The notes under the pieces were generated by a model, which did no database searches, had not been told where the DNA came from, and saw only the letters and a list, made by a program, of their open reading frames with translations. Source: Nisaea sediminum (GTDB lineage: Bacteria > Pseudomonadota > Alphaproteobacteria > Thalassobaculales > Thalassobaculaceae). Taken from it: a stretch of 64,000 nucleotides of DNA. This document shows positions 34,714-43,708 of this stretch, piece after piece. The translations under genes and the position numbers were made by a program. The stretch spans positions 243,884 through 307,883 of the forward strand of contig NZ_JACZCQ010000002.1 of the NCBI RefSeq assembly GCF_014904705.1, written 5' to 3'. Within the stretch, counting starts at the first letter, position 1, and every line of letters starts with the position of its first letter.

Positions 34714-36237
34714 ATGGTGAAACGTGCCGCCGGCGCCTTGCTCAGCGCCATCCGGATCGATCACGACTCGTCCCGTCTGCTGGCGAGCCAGATCGCCAGC
34801 TCGATCCGCGAGATCATCCTCGCGGGCGGGCTGCGCGGCGGCGACCGCCTGCCGGCGACGCGGACGCTGGCACGCGATCTCGGCGTCTCGCGTACCACCA
34901 TGGTCGAGGTCTTCGAGCGGCTGATCTCGGAGGGGCTGCTGGAAGCCCGCACCGGTGCCGGGACCTATGTCAGCGACTCCGTACGGCTGGGCGACGGCGA
35001 CGGCGGTTCCGAGAAGCCGCCGAAGGAAGCCCCGAGAACAACGAAAGCTGACGTTCGTGCCCCGGTGAATCTCGGAACCGGTTTCGCCGTCCGCCTGCCG
35101 CACACGGTGCGCGCCTTCACGACCGCCCTCCCTGCGGTCGACATGTTCCCGGTGGCGCAATGGACCCGGCAGTCGAACAAGCACTGGCGCGAGCAGCGCG
35201 ACCTCGTGCTCGGTTACGGCAGCGCGACCGGCTTTCCGCCCCTGCGCCGGGCCATCGCAGCGCATCTGAAGGCAAACCAGGGGATCAATTGCGACGAGGA
35301 GCAGATCTTCGTCACCAACGGCGCCCAGCACGGCTTCCACATCATCGCCTCCATGCTGCTGAAACAGGGCGACAAGGTCTGGTTCGAGAACCCGGGCGCC
35401 ATTGGAGCGCAGAACGCGCTCCGGGCGGCTGGCGGCGACCTGGTTCCGCTGCCAATCGACAGCGATGGCCTCGACGTCGCGGCGGGGCTGGAACGCGCGC
35501 CGGACTTCCGCCTCGCTTTCGTCACCCCCCTGCATCAGCAGCCGCTCGGCGTCACAATGAGCCTCGAGCGCCGCTTCGCCCTTCTGAACGCGGCGGAGGC
35601 CGCGGACGCCTGGATCATCGAAGACGATTACGACGGCGAGTTCTATTACGGTACCCACCCGATCCCGACCCTGAAGAGCATCGACCATGCCGACCGGGTC
35701 TTCTATGTCGGCACTTTCTCGAAGACCCTCTTCCCGGCGCTCCGGCTCGGCTACATCCTCGCTCCGCCGCCATTCGTGCCGATCCTGAACCACCTTTTCG
35801 AGAGCTGGCTTCCGAGTGCGCCGCTGAACAGCCAGGCGATCGTCGCGGGGTTCATGGACGAAGGTCATTTCGCCACCCATCTGCGCCGCATGCGCCGGAT
35901 CTATACCGAGCGCTACCAGATCCTGATGCAGTGCGCGTCCGAACAGCTGGACGGCCTTCTGACCGTGAAGCCGACGGATACCGGCCTGCACACGACCGGG
36001 CGCCTGGCTTCCGGGCTAGCGGAAAATGCCGTTGCCGAAGCGGCGAATGACGCCGGCATCACCGTGACGCCTTTCGGACGCTACGCGATGACGCCTCTGG
36101 ACAAGACCGGGCTCGTGCTCGGCTTTAGCGGTGTCCCTCCTGAAGATATCGAACAGGGCGTCCGGGGACTTGCGCGGATCCTCGAGGCCGAGCAGGCGAA
36201 ACGACAAACGGCTTCCCGATTGGAAAACTCATCGTGA
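34714..36237 (+). CDS. MocR/GabR-family transcriptional regulator (GntR HTH fused to aminotransferase domain)
   Basis: A 507-residue regulator. Residues of about 12-85 are a GntR winged helix (LLASQIASSIREIILAGGLRGGDRLPATRTLARDLGVSRTTMVEVFERL), joined by a linker to a fold-type I aminotransferase domain. The PLP-binding lysine is Lys337 in FYVGTFSKTLFPALRLGY and the Asp/Tyr elements are in IIEDDYDGEFYY, so effector recognition through PLP chemistry is expected, as in GabR. It is divergent from the enolase/DAO operon and overlaps the GMC gene downstream. Likely controls its own operon, the enzymes and the importer through the two matching direct-repeat sites. Confidence 0.93.
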   Translation: MVKRAAGALLSAIRIDHDSSRLLASQIASSIREIILAGGLRGGDRLPATRTLARDLGVSRTTMVEVFERLISEGLLEARTGAGTYVSDSVRLGDGDGGSEKPPKEAPRTTKADVRAPVNLGTGFAVRLPHTVRAFTTALPAVDMFPVAQWTRQSNKHWREQRDLVLGYGSATGFPPLRRAIAAHLKANQGINCDEEQIFVTNGAQHGFHIIASMLLKQGDKVWFENPGAIGAQNALRAAGGDLVPLPIDSDGLDVAAGLERAPDFRLAFVTPLHQQPLGVTMSLERRFALLNAAEAADAWIIEDDYDGEFYYGTHPIPTLKSIDHADRVFYVGTFSKTLFPALRLGYILAPPPFVPILNHLFESWLPSAPLNSQAIVAGFMDEGHFATHLRRMRRIYTERYQILMQCASEQLDGLLTVKPTDTGLHTTGRLASGLAENAVAEAANDAGITVTPFGRYAMTPLDKTGLVLGFSGVPPEDIEQGVRGLARILEAEQAKRQTASRLENSS

Positions 36238-37850
36238 CAGACACATTCGACTATATCGTCGTCGGCGCCGGTTCTGCCGGATGCGCGCTCGCGGCCCGGC
36301 TCAGCGAGAGCGGCCGGCACAAGGTCCTGCTGCTCGAAGCCGGCGGCGACGACCGGCAGTTCTGGATCCAGGTTCCGATCGGCTACGGCAAGTCCTTCTA
36401 CGATCCGTCGGTGAACTGGATGTACATGTCCGCGCCGGTCCCGACCGCCGGAAACCGCCAGACCTATTGGCCACGCGGCAAGGTGCTCGGCGGCTCCAGC
36501 TCGATCAACGCCATGGTCTATATCCGCGGTCAGGCCGAGGATTACGGAGACTGGGAAGCGGCCGGAAATCCAGGCTGGGGATGGCGTGACATCCTCCCGG
36601 TCTACAAGCGCATGGAATCCCACCAGGACGGAGAGAGCGCCTGGCATGGCGGATCCGGCCCGCTGAAAGTCACTGCGCCGCTCGCGGACCTGCATCCGCT
36701 CTGCGCCGACTTCTTCTCGGCGGGCGCGGAAGCGGGCGTGCCGGTCAATCCGGATTTCAACGGCGCCAGCCAGGAAGGTATCGGACCGTATCACTTCACG
36801 ATCGGCAGCGGCTTCCGGATGTCGGCGGCCCGCGCCTATCTCTGGCCGGCGCGGAGGCGTGCGAACCTGAAGATTGAGACCAATGCCGTGGCGGAGAAGC
36901 TGTTGTTTGACGGCAGGCGCGTCACCGGCATCGAATACCGCGCCCATGGGATCCCGCGCAGTGCAACAGCGGAAGCGGAGATCATTCTCGCAGCCGGAGC
37001 CGTCGGCAGCCCGGCCCTGATGCTTCACTCCGGCATCGGCCCGGCGGAAGAACTGCGCGACCTCGGCATCGCGGTCCATACCGACCGTCCGGGTGTCGGG
37101 CGCAACCTGATGGACCATTACATCGTCGACCAAATGTTCCGCTCGCGCCGGCCGTCGCTGAACAATGAACTTGCGCCCTGGTGGGGCCGCGCGTTGGCCG
37201 GCATGCGTTATCTTCTCACGCTCCGAGGGCCGGTCGGCATGAGCCTCAATCAGGCGGGCGGTTTCATCCGTACCCGGCCGGAGCTCTTGCGGCCGAACAT
37301 GCAGCTCTATTTCTCGCCGCTAAGCTACAAGAAGGGTGCGCCGGGCAAGCGGGCGCTGATGCACCCGGACCCCTATGCCGCGTTCCTGACCAGCATCTCG
37401 CAATGCCGTCCGACGAGCCGCGGCTGGCTGAAGCTGCGCTCTGCCGATCCGCACGAGGCGCCGGAAATTCAGCCGAACTATCTCTCGACCGAGTTCGACC
37501 TGCAGGAGAACCTGGAGGGCTTCAAGTTCATCCGGAAGTTGGCCGCGACCCCGACCATGCGCGAGGTGATCGAGGAGGAAGTCTCGCCCGGTCCGGACGT
37601 ACACAGCGACGACGAGATGCTCGACTATTTCCGCGATACCGGCGGCTCCGTGTTCCACCCCTCCGGCACCTGCCGCATGGGCCCGGACCCGGAGACGGAC
37701 GTGGTGCGTCCGGATCTCCGGGTCCATGGCCTCGAGAATCTGCGCGTCGCCGATGCCTCGATCTTTCCGACGATCCCCTCCGGCAATACCAATGCCCCTT
37801 CGATCATGGTCGGCGAGAAGGCGAGAGACATCATCCTCGGCAACCGCTGA
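36234..37850 (+). CDS. GMC family FAD-dependent oxidoreductase (second paralogue)
   Basis: A 538-residue GMC flavoprotein. The FAD site is VVGAGSAGCALAARLSESG at about 9-27, the signature is PRGKVLGGSSSINAMVYIRGQAEDYGDWE, and the C-terminal catalytic block is FHPSGTCRMGPDPETDVV with TIPSGNTNAPSIMVGEKARDIILG. It is a relative of the 18838 enzyme, sharing the same landmarks throughout. The start is GTG 36234, overlapping the MocR stop (GTGA), so it is translationally coupled to the regulator. Presumably oxidises the primary alcohol of the compound imported and processed by the neighbouring operons; the substrate is unknown. Confidence 0.93.
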   Translation: MTDTFDYIVVGAGSAGCALAARLSESGRHKVLLLEAGGDDRQFWIQVPIGYGKSFYDPSVNWMYMSAPVPTAGNRQTYWPRGKVLGGSSSINAMVYIRGQAEDYGDWEAAGNPGWGWRDILPVYKRMESHQDGESAWHGGSGPLKVTAPLADLHPLCADFFSAGAEAGVPVNPDFNGASQEGIGPYHFTIGSGFRMSAARAYLWPARRRANLKIETNAVAEKLLFDGRRVTGIEYRAHGIPRSATAEAEIILAAGAVGSPALMLHSGIGPAEELRDLGIAVHTDRPGVGRNLMDHYIVDQMFRSRRPSLNNELAPWWGRALAGMRYLLTLRGPVGMSLNQAGGFIRTRPELLRPNMQLYFSPLSYKKGAPGKRALMHPDPYAAFLTSISQCRPTSRGWLKLRSADPHEAPEIQPNYLSTEFDLQENLEGFKFIRKLAATPTMREVIEEEVSPGPDVHSDDEMLDYFRDTGGSVFHPSGTCRMGPDPETDVVRPDLRVHGLENLRVADASIFPTIPSGNTNAPSIMVGEKARDIILGNR

Positions 37851-37915
37851 GCCTCGTAATCCAGGCGCCTTGCGGCCGGGAGGAAAAAAATCTGTCATCC
37901 GGCGGGCACCATGCG

Positions 37916-37944
37916 TTGACAGCGCTGAGGCGCCCGCATAGAAG
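37916..37944 (+). promoter_or_regulatory. Sigma-70-type promoter of the tRNA-Ser gene
   Basis: TTGACA at 37916-37921, a 17 nt spacer and TAGAAG at 37939-37944. The predicted transcription start near 37952 is about 45 bp before the tRNA. The -35 box is a perfect consensus match, as expected for a stable-RNA gene. Confidence 0.75.
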
Positions 37945-37996
37945 GAGCGCAGCATACGCCGTGTTGTGGGGCTCGCCCCGCGTTGAGCCCTTGTGC

Positions 37997-38089
37997 GGAG
38001 GGGTGGCCGAGAGGCTGAAGGCGGCGGTTTGCTAAACCGTTATAGGGTTAATAACCCTATCGTGGGTTCGAATCCCATCCCCTCCGCCA
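37997..38089 (+). tRNA. tRNA-Ser (anticodon GCT)
   Basis: A 93 nt tRNA including an encoded CCA end. Acceptor GGAGGGG (37997-38003) pairs with CCCCTCC (38079-38085), with G as the discriminator. The anticodon loop is TTGCTAA with GCT at 38031-38033, reading AGC/AGU. The long variable arm (ATAGGGTTAATAACCCTAT, a stable hairpin) is diagnostic of a class II serine tRNA, and the T arm has GGTTCGAATCC. No integrase or attachment duplicate is seen downstream. Confidence 0.97.
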
Positions 38090-38169
38090 TTCCCTTTTTT
38101 TGCGACTTTCCCGCTCAGCATTCGATACGAAGATGTGCGTCCTTGTGAGCCATCAGAGTCTATTCGTAA

Positions 38170-38991
38170 ATGTCCGACCTCCGCCGCCGCTTCCGCGAGA
38201 GCATCCTCGAGATCCTGAACCGCTCGGACACGCCGTCGGTGTTCGAATGCGAGGTGATCCTCTACCGCGCCGCCAAGTTGCGGGAACTGCTGCTGACCAA
38301 CAGCCTGAAGCAGCGCGGGCATAGCGTCATCGAGGCGGGTCCTTTCAGGGGTATGCGCTATCACGACTTCACCGTCGAGGGCACGCATCTGCCGAAGATC
38401 GCCGGCGTCTACGAGCACCCTTTGCACGAGATCATCGAAACCAGCGTGGCGCGTAACTATGCGACCATCGTCAATATCGGCGCCGCCGACGGCTATTACG
38501 GGGTCGGCATGGCCCGGCTTTGCCCGGAGGCGCGCGTGATCCTCTATGAAGAGGTCGAGGAACGGCGAGAGCAGTGCCGTGTGCTTGCCGCCATGAACGA
38601 TGTCTCGGAACGCTGCGAGATCCGAGGCCGCTTCACGCCGGAGGAGCTGGACGGCCTCGCCGCACTCGGCGCCGGCCTCATCCTCTGCGACATAGAAGGG
38701 GCCGAGAAGGATCTGCTCGATCCGACGACGTACCCTGCCCTCGCCCGGTTCGACCTGATCGTGGAATGTCACGACCTGCTGGCGAAACCGGGTGAGACGG
38801 TCATCTCGAAGCTCCTCGCAGATCGTTTCACGGCAACGCATGAGGTCCGCCTCGTCCCCCATGACAGCTATCCGGGCACGCCGGTTTCAGACTGGGCGCG
38901 CGGGCTCTCTCAGCTCGATCAGTTGCTCTGTCTCTGGGAAGAACGCGCCGGGCCAACACCCTGGCTCTGTATGACGGCGCGGAAGTCCTGA
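38170..38991 (+). CDS. FkbM-like SAM-dependent methyltransferase family protein
   Basis: A 273-residue protein with a central Rossmann methyltransferase core: ATIVNIGAADGYYGVGMARL as the SAM motif, VILYEEVEERREQCRVLAAMNDV as the second strand and acidic loop, and GLILCDIEGAEKDLLDP with FDLIVECHD, close to the D.EG.E pattern of FkbM methyltransferases. The first 90 residues are unassigned. It may act on a glycan or polyketide-like hydroxyl, as the FkbM family does. It stands alone between the tRNA and the dehydratase genes, 80 bp after the tRNA. Confidence 0.72.
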   Translation: MSDLRRRFRESILEILNRSDTPSVFECEVILYRAAKLRELLLTNSLKQRGHSVIEAGPFRGMRYHDFTVEGTHLPKIAGVYEHPLHEIIETSVARNYATIVNIGAADGYYGVGMARLCPEARVILYEEVEERREQCRVLAAMNDVSERCEIRGRFTPEELDGLAALGAGLILCDIEGAEKDLLDPTTYPALARFDLIVECHDLLAKPGETVISKLLADRFTATHEVRLVPHDSYPGTPVSDWARGLSQLDQLLCLWEERAGPTPWLCMTARKS

Positions 38992-39153
38992 GGCCGCTCT
39001 CCCGGACTGAACGTCAGCTTTGACGAATTGGCGCGTTGACCGGGCGGTTTGGCGGACCGAGAGTGCTTGCCCTATCATCTCCGCCGGATTATCGGGTAAG
39101 AACCGTCAAAAGCTGGTGTCCGACAGACTTGCGCCTAACCGAGGAAACGCTCC

Positions 39154-41022
39154 GTGAAGAATTCTAGAACCCTACTCATCGACCGCCATCCGGGCCGCTC
39201 GGCCCAGACCATCGGGCTTGCGCGCGAGCTCGGCACAGATCCGGAGCTAATCCACGAGCCGTCCGTCGGCGTCGTCGGCACCAAGGGCGACAGCCAGTGC
39301 TATCTCGGCGTCCAGGCCAAAGTTGAGGCGATCCACGCCTGCCTGCGCGAGCGCATCGGGCAGGAAGCGGGCAAGCTGAAGCTGCGTCTGGTGCAGCCGG
39401 AATTCACCATCGCCACGTCCGACGGCGTGCGCAACGGCACGCCGGAGATGCGCTATTCGCTGATTGGCCGCGAAGTGACCAACGACGCGCTCTGCGAGCA
39501 TCTCGAAGCGACCGGCCTTGCCGGCACCATCGCGGTCGTGGCGTGCGACAAACCGCCAGTCGGCACGTTGGCCGCCCTGCTGGAGCACAACCAGCCCGCC
39601 ATCATCATGTCCGACGGGCCGATCCATCCGGGCAAGGATCCGAATACCGGCGAAGCGCTCGATATCGTCAGCGCCTATCAGGTCGCCGGCAATCCGGATC
39701 CCGAGTTCCGCCATCACATCTCCTGCCACGCCTGCCCCGGCTTCGGCAGCTGCGGCGGCATGTTCACCTACAACACGATGCAGACCTTCATCGGCGTCGT
39801 CGGCATGCAACCGCTACACATGGTCGCCCCCGCGTCCGACGACCCGCGCCGCCTCAAAGACTTCCCGACCGAGCTGGTCGACCGTCTGGCCGCTCTGATC
39901 GACGCTGACCTGAAGCCGCGAGATATCGTCGTCCGGGACTCGCTGCGCAATGCGATGATCGTCTCCATGGCGATCGGCGGCTCCACCAACGTGGTTCTGC
40001 ACGCCCCTGAAATCGCCCGCGCGGCGGGTTTCAGCGACTTCTGGAAAGAAGTCATCACACCGGAAGAGTTCAACCATCTCTCCCAGCATGTCGTCCCGGT
40101 GCTGACCGACGCCCGGCCCTACGGCAAGTACTCGATGGTCGATATCGACGCCGTCGGCGGTGTCCAGGTCATCGTCCGCGAACTGCTGGAAGCGGGCCTG
40201 CTGAACGGCGACGTCCTCACCTGCACCGGCGAAACGCTGGCCGAACAGGTCACGCGGCTCGGCAGCAAGAAGGTCGACGGCACGGTGATCTATCCGGTCG
40301 AGAAGCCCTACAAGCCGACCGGTGGACTGCGCATGCTGGGCGGCAATCTCTCTCCCGACTTCTCCGCCATCCTGAAGCTGGCCGGCGTCGAGGGCGGGCT
40401 GGAGAACAACCGCTTTGCCGGCAAGGCGCGGGTTTTCGAAGGCGAAGCAGGGCTGCTGAAGGCGCTGGACGAAGCACCGGAGCAATTCGAGAACAACGAT
40501 ATCGTCATCGTCCGCTACGCGGGTCCGAGCGGCGCGCCCGGCATGCCGGAAATGCTCGATCCGACCTCCCGCATCACCACGCTCTGCCGTGAGCGCGGTA
40601 TCGTCGTCGCGCTGATGACAGACGCCCGCTTCTCCGGCGGTTCGGTCGGCCTGGTCATCGGCCATGTTGGCCCGGAAGCGGCGCTCGGCGGCCCAATCGC
40701 TCTGATCGAGGATGGCGACGAGATCGTCGCGGACCTGGAAACGAACGAACTGAACTGCACCGCGCTGCAGGACCCGGCGACGGCGGCTGCCCGCAAGGCG
40801 GCCTGGGAGAAGGTCGTGGCCGACAATGGCGGCATTCACCCGAATTGCGGCGCCGCCGATACCCGGCTTCTGCACAGGGCTCGCCATACCGCGGTTCCGG
40901 CCATCCGGGGCGGCGGCCTGCACCCGAACCGGGAGGTCTGGGTCCGCGATGCGCGCGTGGCGGAGAAGTCGGGTTTCGTGCCGGAAAACAGGCATCGCCC
41001 GGGCTCCGCGAAAGCGTTCTAG
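39154..41022 (+). CDS. IlvD/Edd-family Fe-S dehydratase, sugar acid or dihydroxy acid type
   Basis: A 622-residue dehydratase. The three cluster cysteines are Cys49 (GDSQCYLG), Cys131 (VACDKPPVG, with the metal ligands Asp132/Lys133) and Cys200 (CPGFGSCGGMFTYNTM). TSDGVRNGTPEMRYSLIGRE and the C-terminal DARFSGGSVGLVIGHVGPEAALGGP with its catalytic serine complete the active site. It differs from ordinary IlvD and E. coli Edd, for example by an extra cysteine pair in SCHACPGFGSC. The start is GTG 39154 with GAGG 9 nt upstream, and a strong terminator follows. Its reaction is water loss from a 2,3-dihydroxy acid; the substrate is unassigned. Confidence 0.85.
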   Translation: MKNSRTLLIDRHPGRSAQTIGLARELGTDPELIHEPSVGVVGTKGDSQCYLGVQAKVEAIHACLRERIGQEAGKLKLRLVQPEFTIATSDGVRNGTPEMRYSLIGREVTNDALCEHLEATGLAGTIAVVACDKPPVGTLAALLEHNQPAIIMSDGPIHPGKDPNTGEALDIVSAYQVAGNPDPEFRHHISCHACPGFGSCGGMFTYNTMQTFIGVVGMQPLHMVAPASDDPRRLKDFPTELVDRLAALIDADLKPRDIVVRDSLRNAMIVSMAIGGSTNVVLHAPEIARAAGFSDFWKEVITPEEFNHLSQHVVPVLTDARPYGKYSMVDIDAVGGVQVIVRELLEAGLLNGDVLTCTGETLAEQVTRLGSKKVDGTVIYPVEKPYKPTGGLRMLGGNLSPDFSAILKLAGVEGGLENNRFAGKARVFEGEAGLLKALDEAPEQFENNDIVIVRYAGPSGAPGMPEMLDPTSRITTLCRERGIVVALMTDARFSGGSVGLVIGHVGPEAALGGPIALIEDGDEIVADLETNELNCTALQDPATAAARKAAWEKVVADNGGIHPNCGAADTRLLHRARHTAVPAIRGGGLHPNREVWVRDARVAEKSGFVPENRHRPGSAKAF

Positions 41023-41047
41023 TCTAGCGAACGGAGCATGAGTCAAT

Positions 41048-41088
41048 CGGGCCGGATCTGCCATGTTGGCGGTCCGGCCCGTTTTTTT
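41048..41088 (+). terminator. Intrinsic terminator after the dehydratase gene
   Basis: CGGGCCGGA (41048-41056) pairs with TCCGGCCCG (41073-41081) across a 16 nt loop and is followed by seven T residues (41082-41088). Confidence 0.9.
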
Positions 41089-41090
41089 GC

Positions 41091-41951
41091 TCAGTCCCGT
41101 GCCGGAATGGGCTGCCAATGTGGCGGTGATTCCAGCGATGCCGCGCCATGCTCCAGCCACTCGGCCCAGGAAATCTCAATCGCTGCATAAGTCCCGTTGG
41201 CGCGAATTTCCTTGAGACCCCGGTCGAGCATACGGGCCAATGCCTTCGAACGGCCGAACTGAACCTTGCTGAAGGATATGAAGAGATCGAATTCCGTCAG
41301 ACTGTGGATGGGCACCGGTGCCGGATCGATCCGCGCCTTGTTCCGCGCAATCTGAAACTGAGCGACCTTTTCATAGACGACGGCGAAATCAGCCCTTTTC
41401 CGCGCCACCATAGCCAAGGTCTGAAGATCCGATTCGACCGCAATCTTGTCGATGTCGGCATTCCGGTCAAAGGAATCGGTATAGGTAAAACCGCGCACAA
41501 TCGAGAACGTTCCGGTTCGGAAATCCTCGCCCGTGAAAGCCTCGCGCCGGTCGGGGTGCGCATAGATCAGGATTCTGCCACGGAACAAAGGTTCTTCGTG
41601 AAAGAGGAACTTCCGTTGATTGGCTTCCGAGTTCGTCGTGTTGAAGCACCCGATCCGACGGCCGACTTCGACATCACGCACGCAACGGGCATAGGGCATG
41701 GCCGTGAAACGGACTTTGCAGCCGACGGCATCGAAGGCCGCCGTCACGATATCGAGGGAGAATCCCCTGAGCTCCCCCTGGAACAGCCCGGTATAGGGAA
41801 AAAACCCGTCTTCGGCCGCGATCTCGTGGACCGTCCCGCGATCGCATATCAAGCGCGTCTCCGCCGCAGCTGGCCGCAACGGCGAAAAGCAGACGGCCGC
41901 CAGAACAGTCAGCAGAACACTCAGCTGCAATCGCAATTTCCGTCCCGCCAA
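41091..41951 (-). CDS. Periplasmic solute-binding protein, amino-acid (SBP_bac_3) type, without transporter
   Basis: A 286-residue exported protein: a signal peptide through about residue 30 (LSVLLTVLAAVCFSPLRPAAA), then a two-lobe binding domain with GFFPYTGLFQGELRGFSLDIVTAAFDAVGCKVRFTAMPYARCVRDV, close to the ArtJ/GlnH-like fold. No permease or ATPase is adjacent; instead a histidine kinase gene is divergent. A sensory role for the kinase, or an orphan binding protein, is therefore more likely than nutrient uptake. The start is a TTG at 41951 with a weak site, so the N terminus could shift by a few residues. Confidence 0.82.
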   Translation of the reverse strand: MAGRKLRLQLSVLLTVLAAVCFSPLRPAAAETRLICDRGTVHEIAAEDGFFPYTGLFQGELRGFSLDIVTAAFDAVGCKVRFTAMPYARCVRDVEVGRRIGCFNTTNSEANQRKFLFHEEPLFRGRILIYAHPDRREAFTGEDFRTGTFSIVRGFTYTDSFDRNADIDKIAVESDLQTLAMVARKRADFAVVYEKVAQFQIARNKARIDPAPVPIHSLTEFDLFISFSKVQFGRSKALARMLDRGLKEIRANGTYAAIEISWAEWLEHGAASLESPPHWQPIPARD

Positions 41952-42142
41952 GTTTATTGTGGCTCCATTGAATGAAGATCGCGCGATGCTTTGGCCGTCG
42001 GCCCCGGGACAGGTATCGGATCTCGGGCAAAACCGGGAAAAACAAACCTTATTCGAGACACATATTACCGCAAGTAATCCACTAACACCCTAGAGTTCTG
42101 GCCTGGGGTAAAACGGTTCTATATCCTGAGAGTGCCGAGTCT

Positions 42143-43573
42143 GTGACGAGAGATTACGTGAGCCGTCTGCAGGTACCGTTCTGGCGCCGCTTGTCGGTTC
42201 GCCAAGCGCAAATCGCCGTTCTGATCGGAATGATACTCGGCATCCTGTTTGCCGCGGTACAGGTCCTTCTAGACGCGCACAATCAGCGGCAGAATCTCAG
42301 CGCGCACGCCGACACTCTCCTTGCTTTTGCCAGCCGGCCGGCCGCCCGGGCAGCTTACCGTCTCGACGCGGTCGGCGCCCAGGAACTGGCGCTCAGCCTC
42401 CTGAACGACCCCGCCGTCGTCCGCGCCCGGATTGTCGACGAGATCGATCTGACGCTCGCGAGCGCGGCCCGCGAAACGCAACCGTCCAGCAGCGCACTCG
42501 AAAGGCTGCTTCTCGGTTCCGAGGCACAGCATTTCGAGCGTCAGCTTCGTTTCGAGAACGCCGCGCTCGACGTCGGGAAACTGGAGATCGAGCTGGATCC
42601 GATAACCGCAGCTCCAGGATTCGCTCAGCGAACCCGTAACATCCTATTTTCCGGGCTGCTGAAGAGCACCATATTGGCCGTGGCGCTTATGCTGATCTTT
42701 CAATGGATCATCACGAAGCGGGTGACGCGACTCGCCGAGACATTTTCATCTCCTGCCGAAATCAGGGTCCGCTCTAAATCTCGCGGCGACGAACTCGACC
42801 TGCTTGAAGACGAGGTCGTCCGGACGACCAGAGCGCTCGCCGGAGCGGTCAGCGAGGCTCAGGAAGCCAACAAAGCGAAGTCAGTCTTTCTCGCAAGTAT
42901 GAGCCATGAAATGCGCACGCCATTGAATGCCGTGATCGGCTACGCCGAGGCGTTGGAAATGGGCATAGGCGTCGACAATGCCGCGCATCGAAACGAGTAT
43001 CTCAAGAATATCGTGCGCGCGGGAAGGCAACTGAACCGGCTTCTCGGCGACATTCTCGATTTTTCCAAAATTGAAGCTGGCTCGATCGATATCGAGCTCG
43101 GCGACGTGCGCCTCGCCGAAGTCATCCGCCAGGACCTGCCGCAATTCGAGGAAATCGTTGCCGGCAGGCACCTCAATCTGACCAGCGAAATCATGACCGA
43201 AGCGGAGGTCCGCGGAGATCGCGCCCGTATCCGCCAAATCCTACTGAACTTCGTGAGCAACGCCGCGAAGTACAATGCGGACGGGGGAAAAGTCGCCGTA
43301 GGCTGCCGGAATATGTCCGATGGGTGGATCCGCCTCTACGTCCGGGACGACGGCACCGGTATCCCGAAAAACCGCACGGACTCGATTTTCGAGCCGTTCG
43401 TCCGCGGCAACAACAACATGCCGGACATTCCCGGCGCCGGACTCGGGCTTGCGATCTGCAAGATGCTCACGGAAGGCATGCACGGCCGGATCGGTTGTGA
43501 CAGCGCAGAAGGCGAAGGGGCAACATTCTGGATCGACCTGCCTCTATCGAGAGCCGGTTCCGGATCTCTATGA
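42143..43573 (+). CDS. Membrane sensor histidine kinase (orphan)
   Basis: A 476-residue kinase with TM1 at about 22-43, a periplasmic domain of about 125 residues, TM2 at about 172-193, then a HAMP-like linker and kinase core. The H-box is FLASMSHEMRTPLNAVIGYAEAL with the phosphorylated His255; the N box is QILLNFVSNAAKYN, G1 DDGTGIP and G2 GAGLGLAICKML. No response-regulator gene occurs in the window. It starts at GTG 42143 and is divergent from a solute-binding protein gene across 191 bp. The small periplasmic domain could detect the ligand directly or contact the neighbouring binding protein; the second is inference from position. Confidence 0.92.
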   Translation: MTRDYVSRLQVPFWRRLSVRQAQIAVLIGMILGILFAAVQVLLDAHNQRQNLSAHADTLLAFASRPAARAAYRLDAVGAQELALSLLNDPAVVRARIVDEIDLTLASAARETQPSSSALERLLLGSEAQHFERQLRFENAALDVGKLEIELDPITAAPGFAQRTRNILFSGLLKSTILAVALMLIFQWIITKRVTRLAETFSSPAEIRVRSKSRGDELDLLEDEVVRTTRALAGAVSEAQEANKAKSVFLASMSHEMRTPLNAVIGYAEALEMGIGVDNAAHRNEYLKNIVRAGRQLNRLLGDILDFSKIEAGSIDIELGDVRLAEVIRQDLPQFEEIVAGRHLNLTSEIMTEAEVRGDRARIRQILLNFVSNAAKYNADGGKVAVGCRNMSDGWIRLYVRDDGTGIPKNRTDSIFEPFVRGNNNMPDIPGAGLGLAICKMLTEGMHGRIGCDSAEGEGATFWIDLPLSRAGSGSL

Positions 43574-43655
43574 GCGAGGCGCGCAATCATCCTGCCGGCG
43601 GACCGATCGTGCAGATCGATTTGCCGGCCGGCGGTCATTGGCCACACCTCGATGC

Positions 43656-43682
43656 GAAAGGGCCGGATCTGCGATCCGGCCC
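43656..43682 (-). terminator. Probable terminator of the MCP 2 operon
   Basis: GGGCCGGATC (43660-43669), loop TGC, GATCCGGCCC (43673-43682), a perfect 10 bp stem. On the minus strand it is followed by TTTC, downstream of the MCP 2 stop at 43709. The T-tract is short, so efficiency is uncertain. Confidence 0.65.
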
Positions 43683-43708
43683 CGATACTGATCTTCCGGT
43701 CCGTCCAC

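Noticed and set aside
37997..38089. The tRNA-Ser gene as an integration site for a mobile element.
   Set aside because: No integrase gene, no repeated 3-prime tRNA end and no change in gene character is seen on either side.
38095..38101. A run of seven T residues just after tRNA-Ser, considered as an intrinsic terminator.
   Set aside because: No separate hairpin precedes it; only the tRNA acceptor and T arms are available, so I did not call a terminator.
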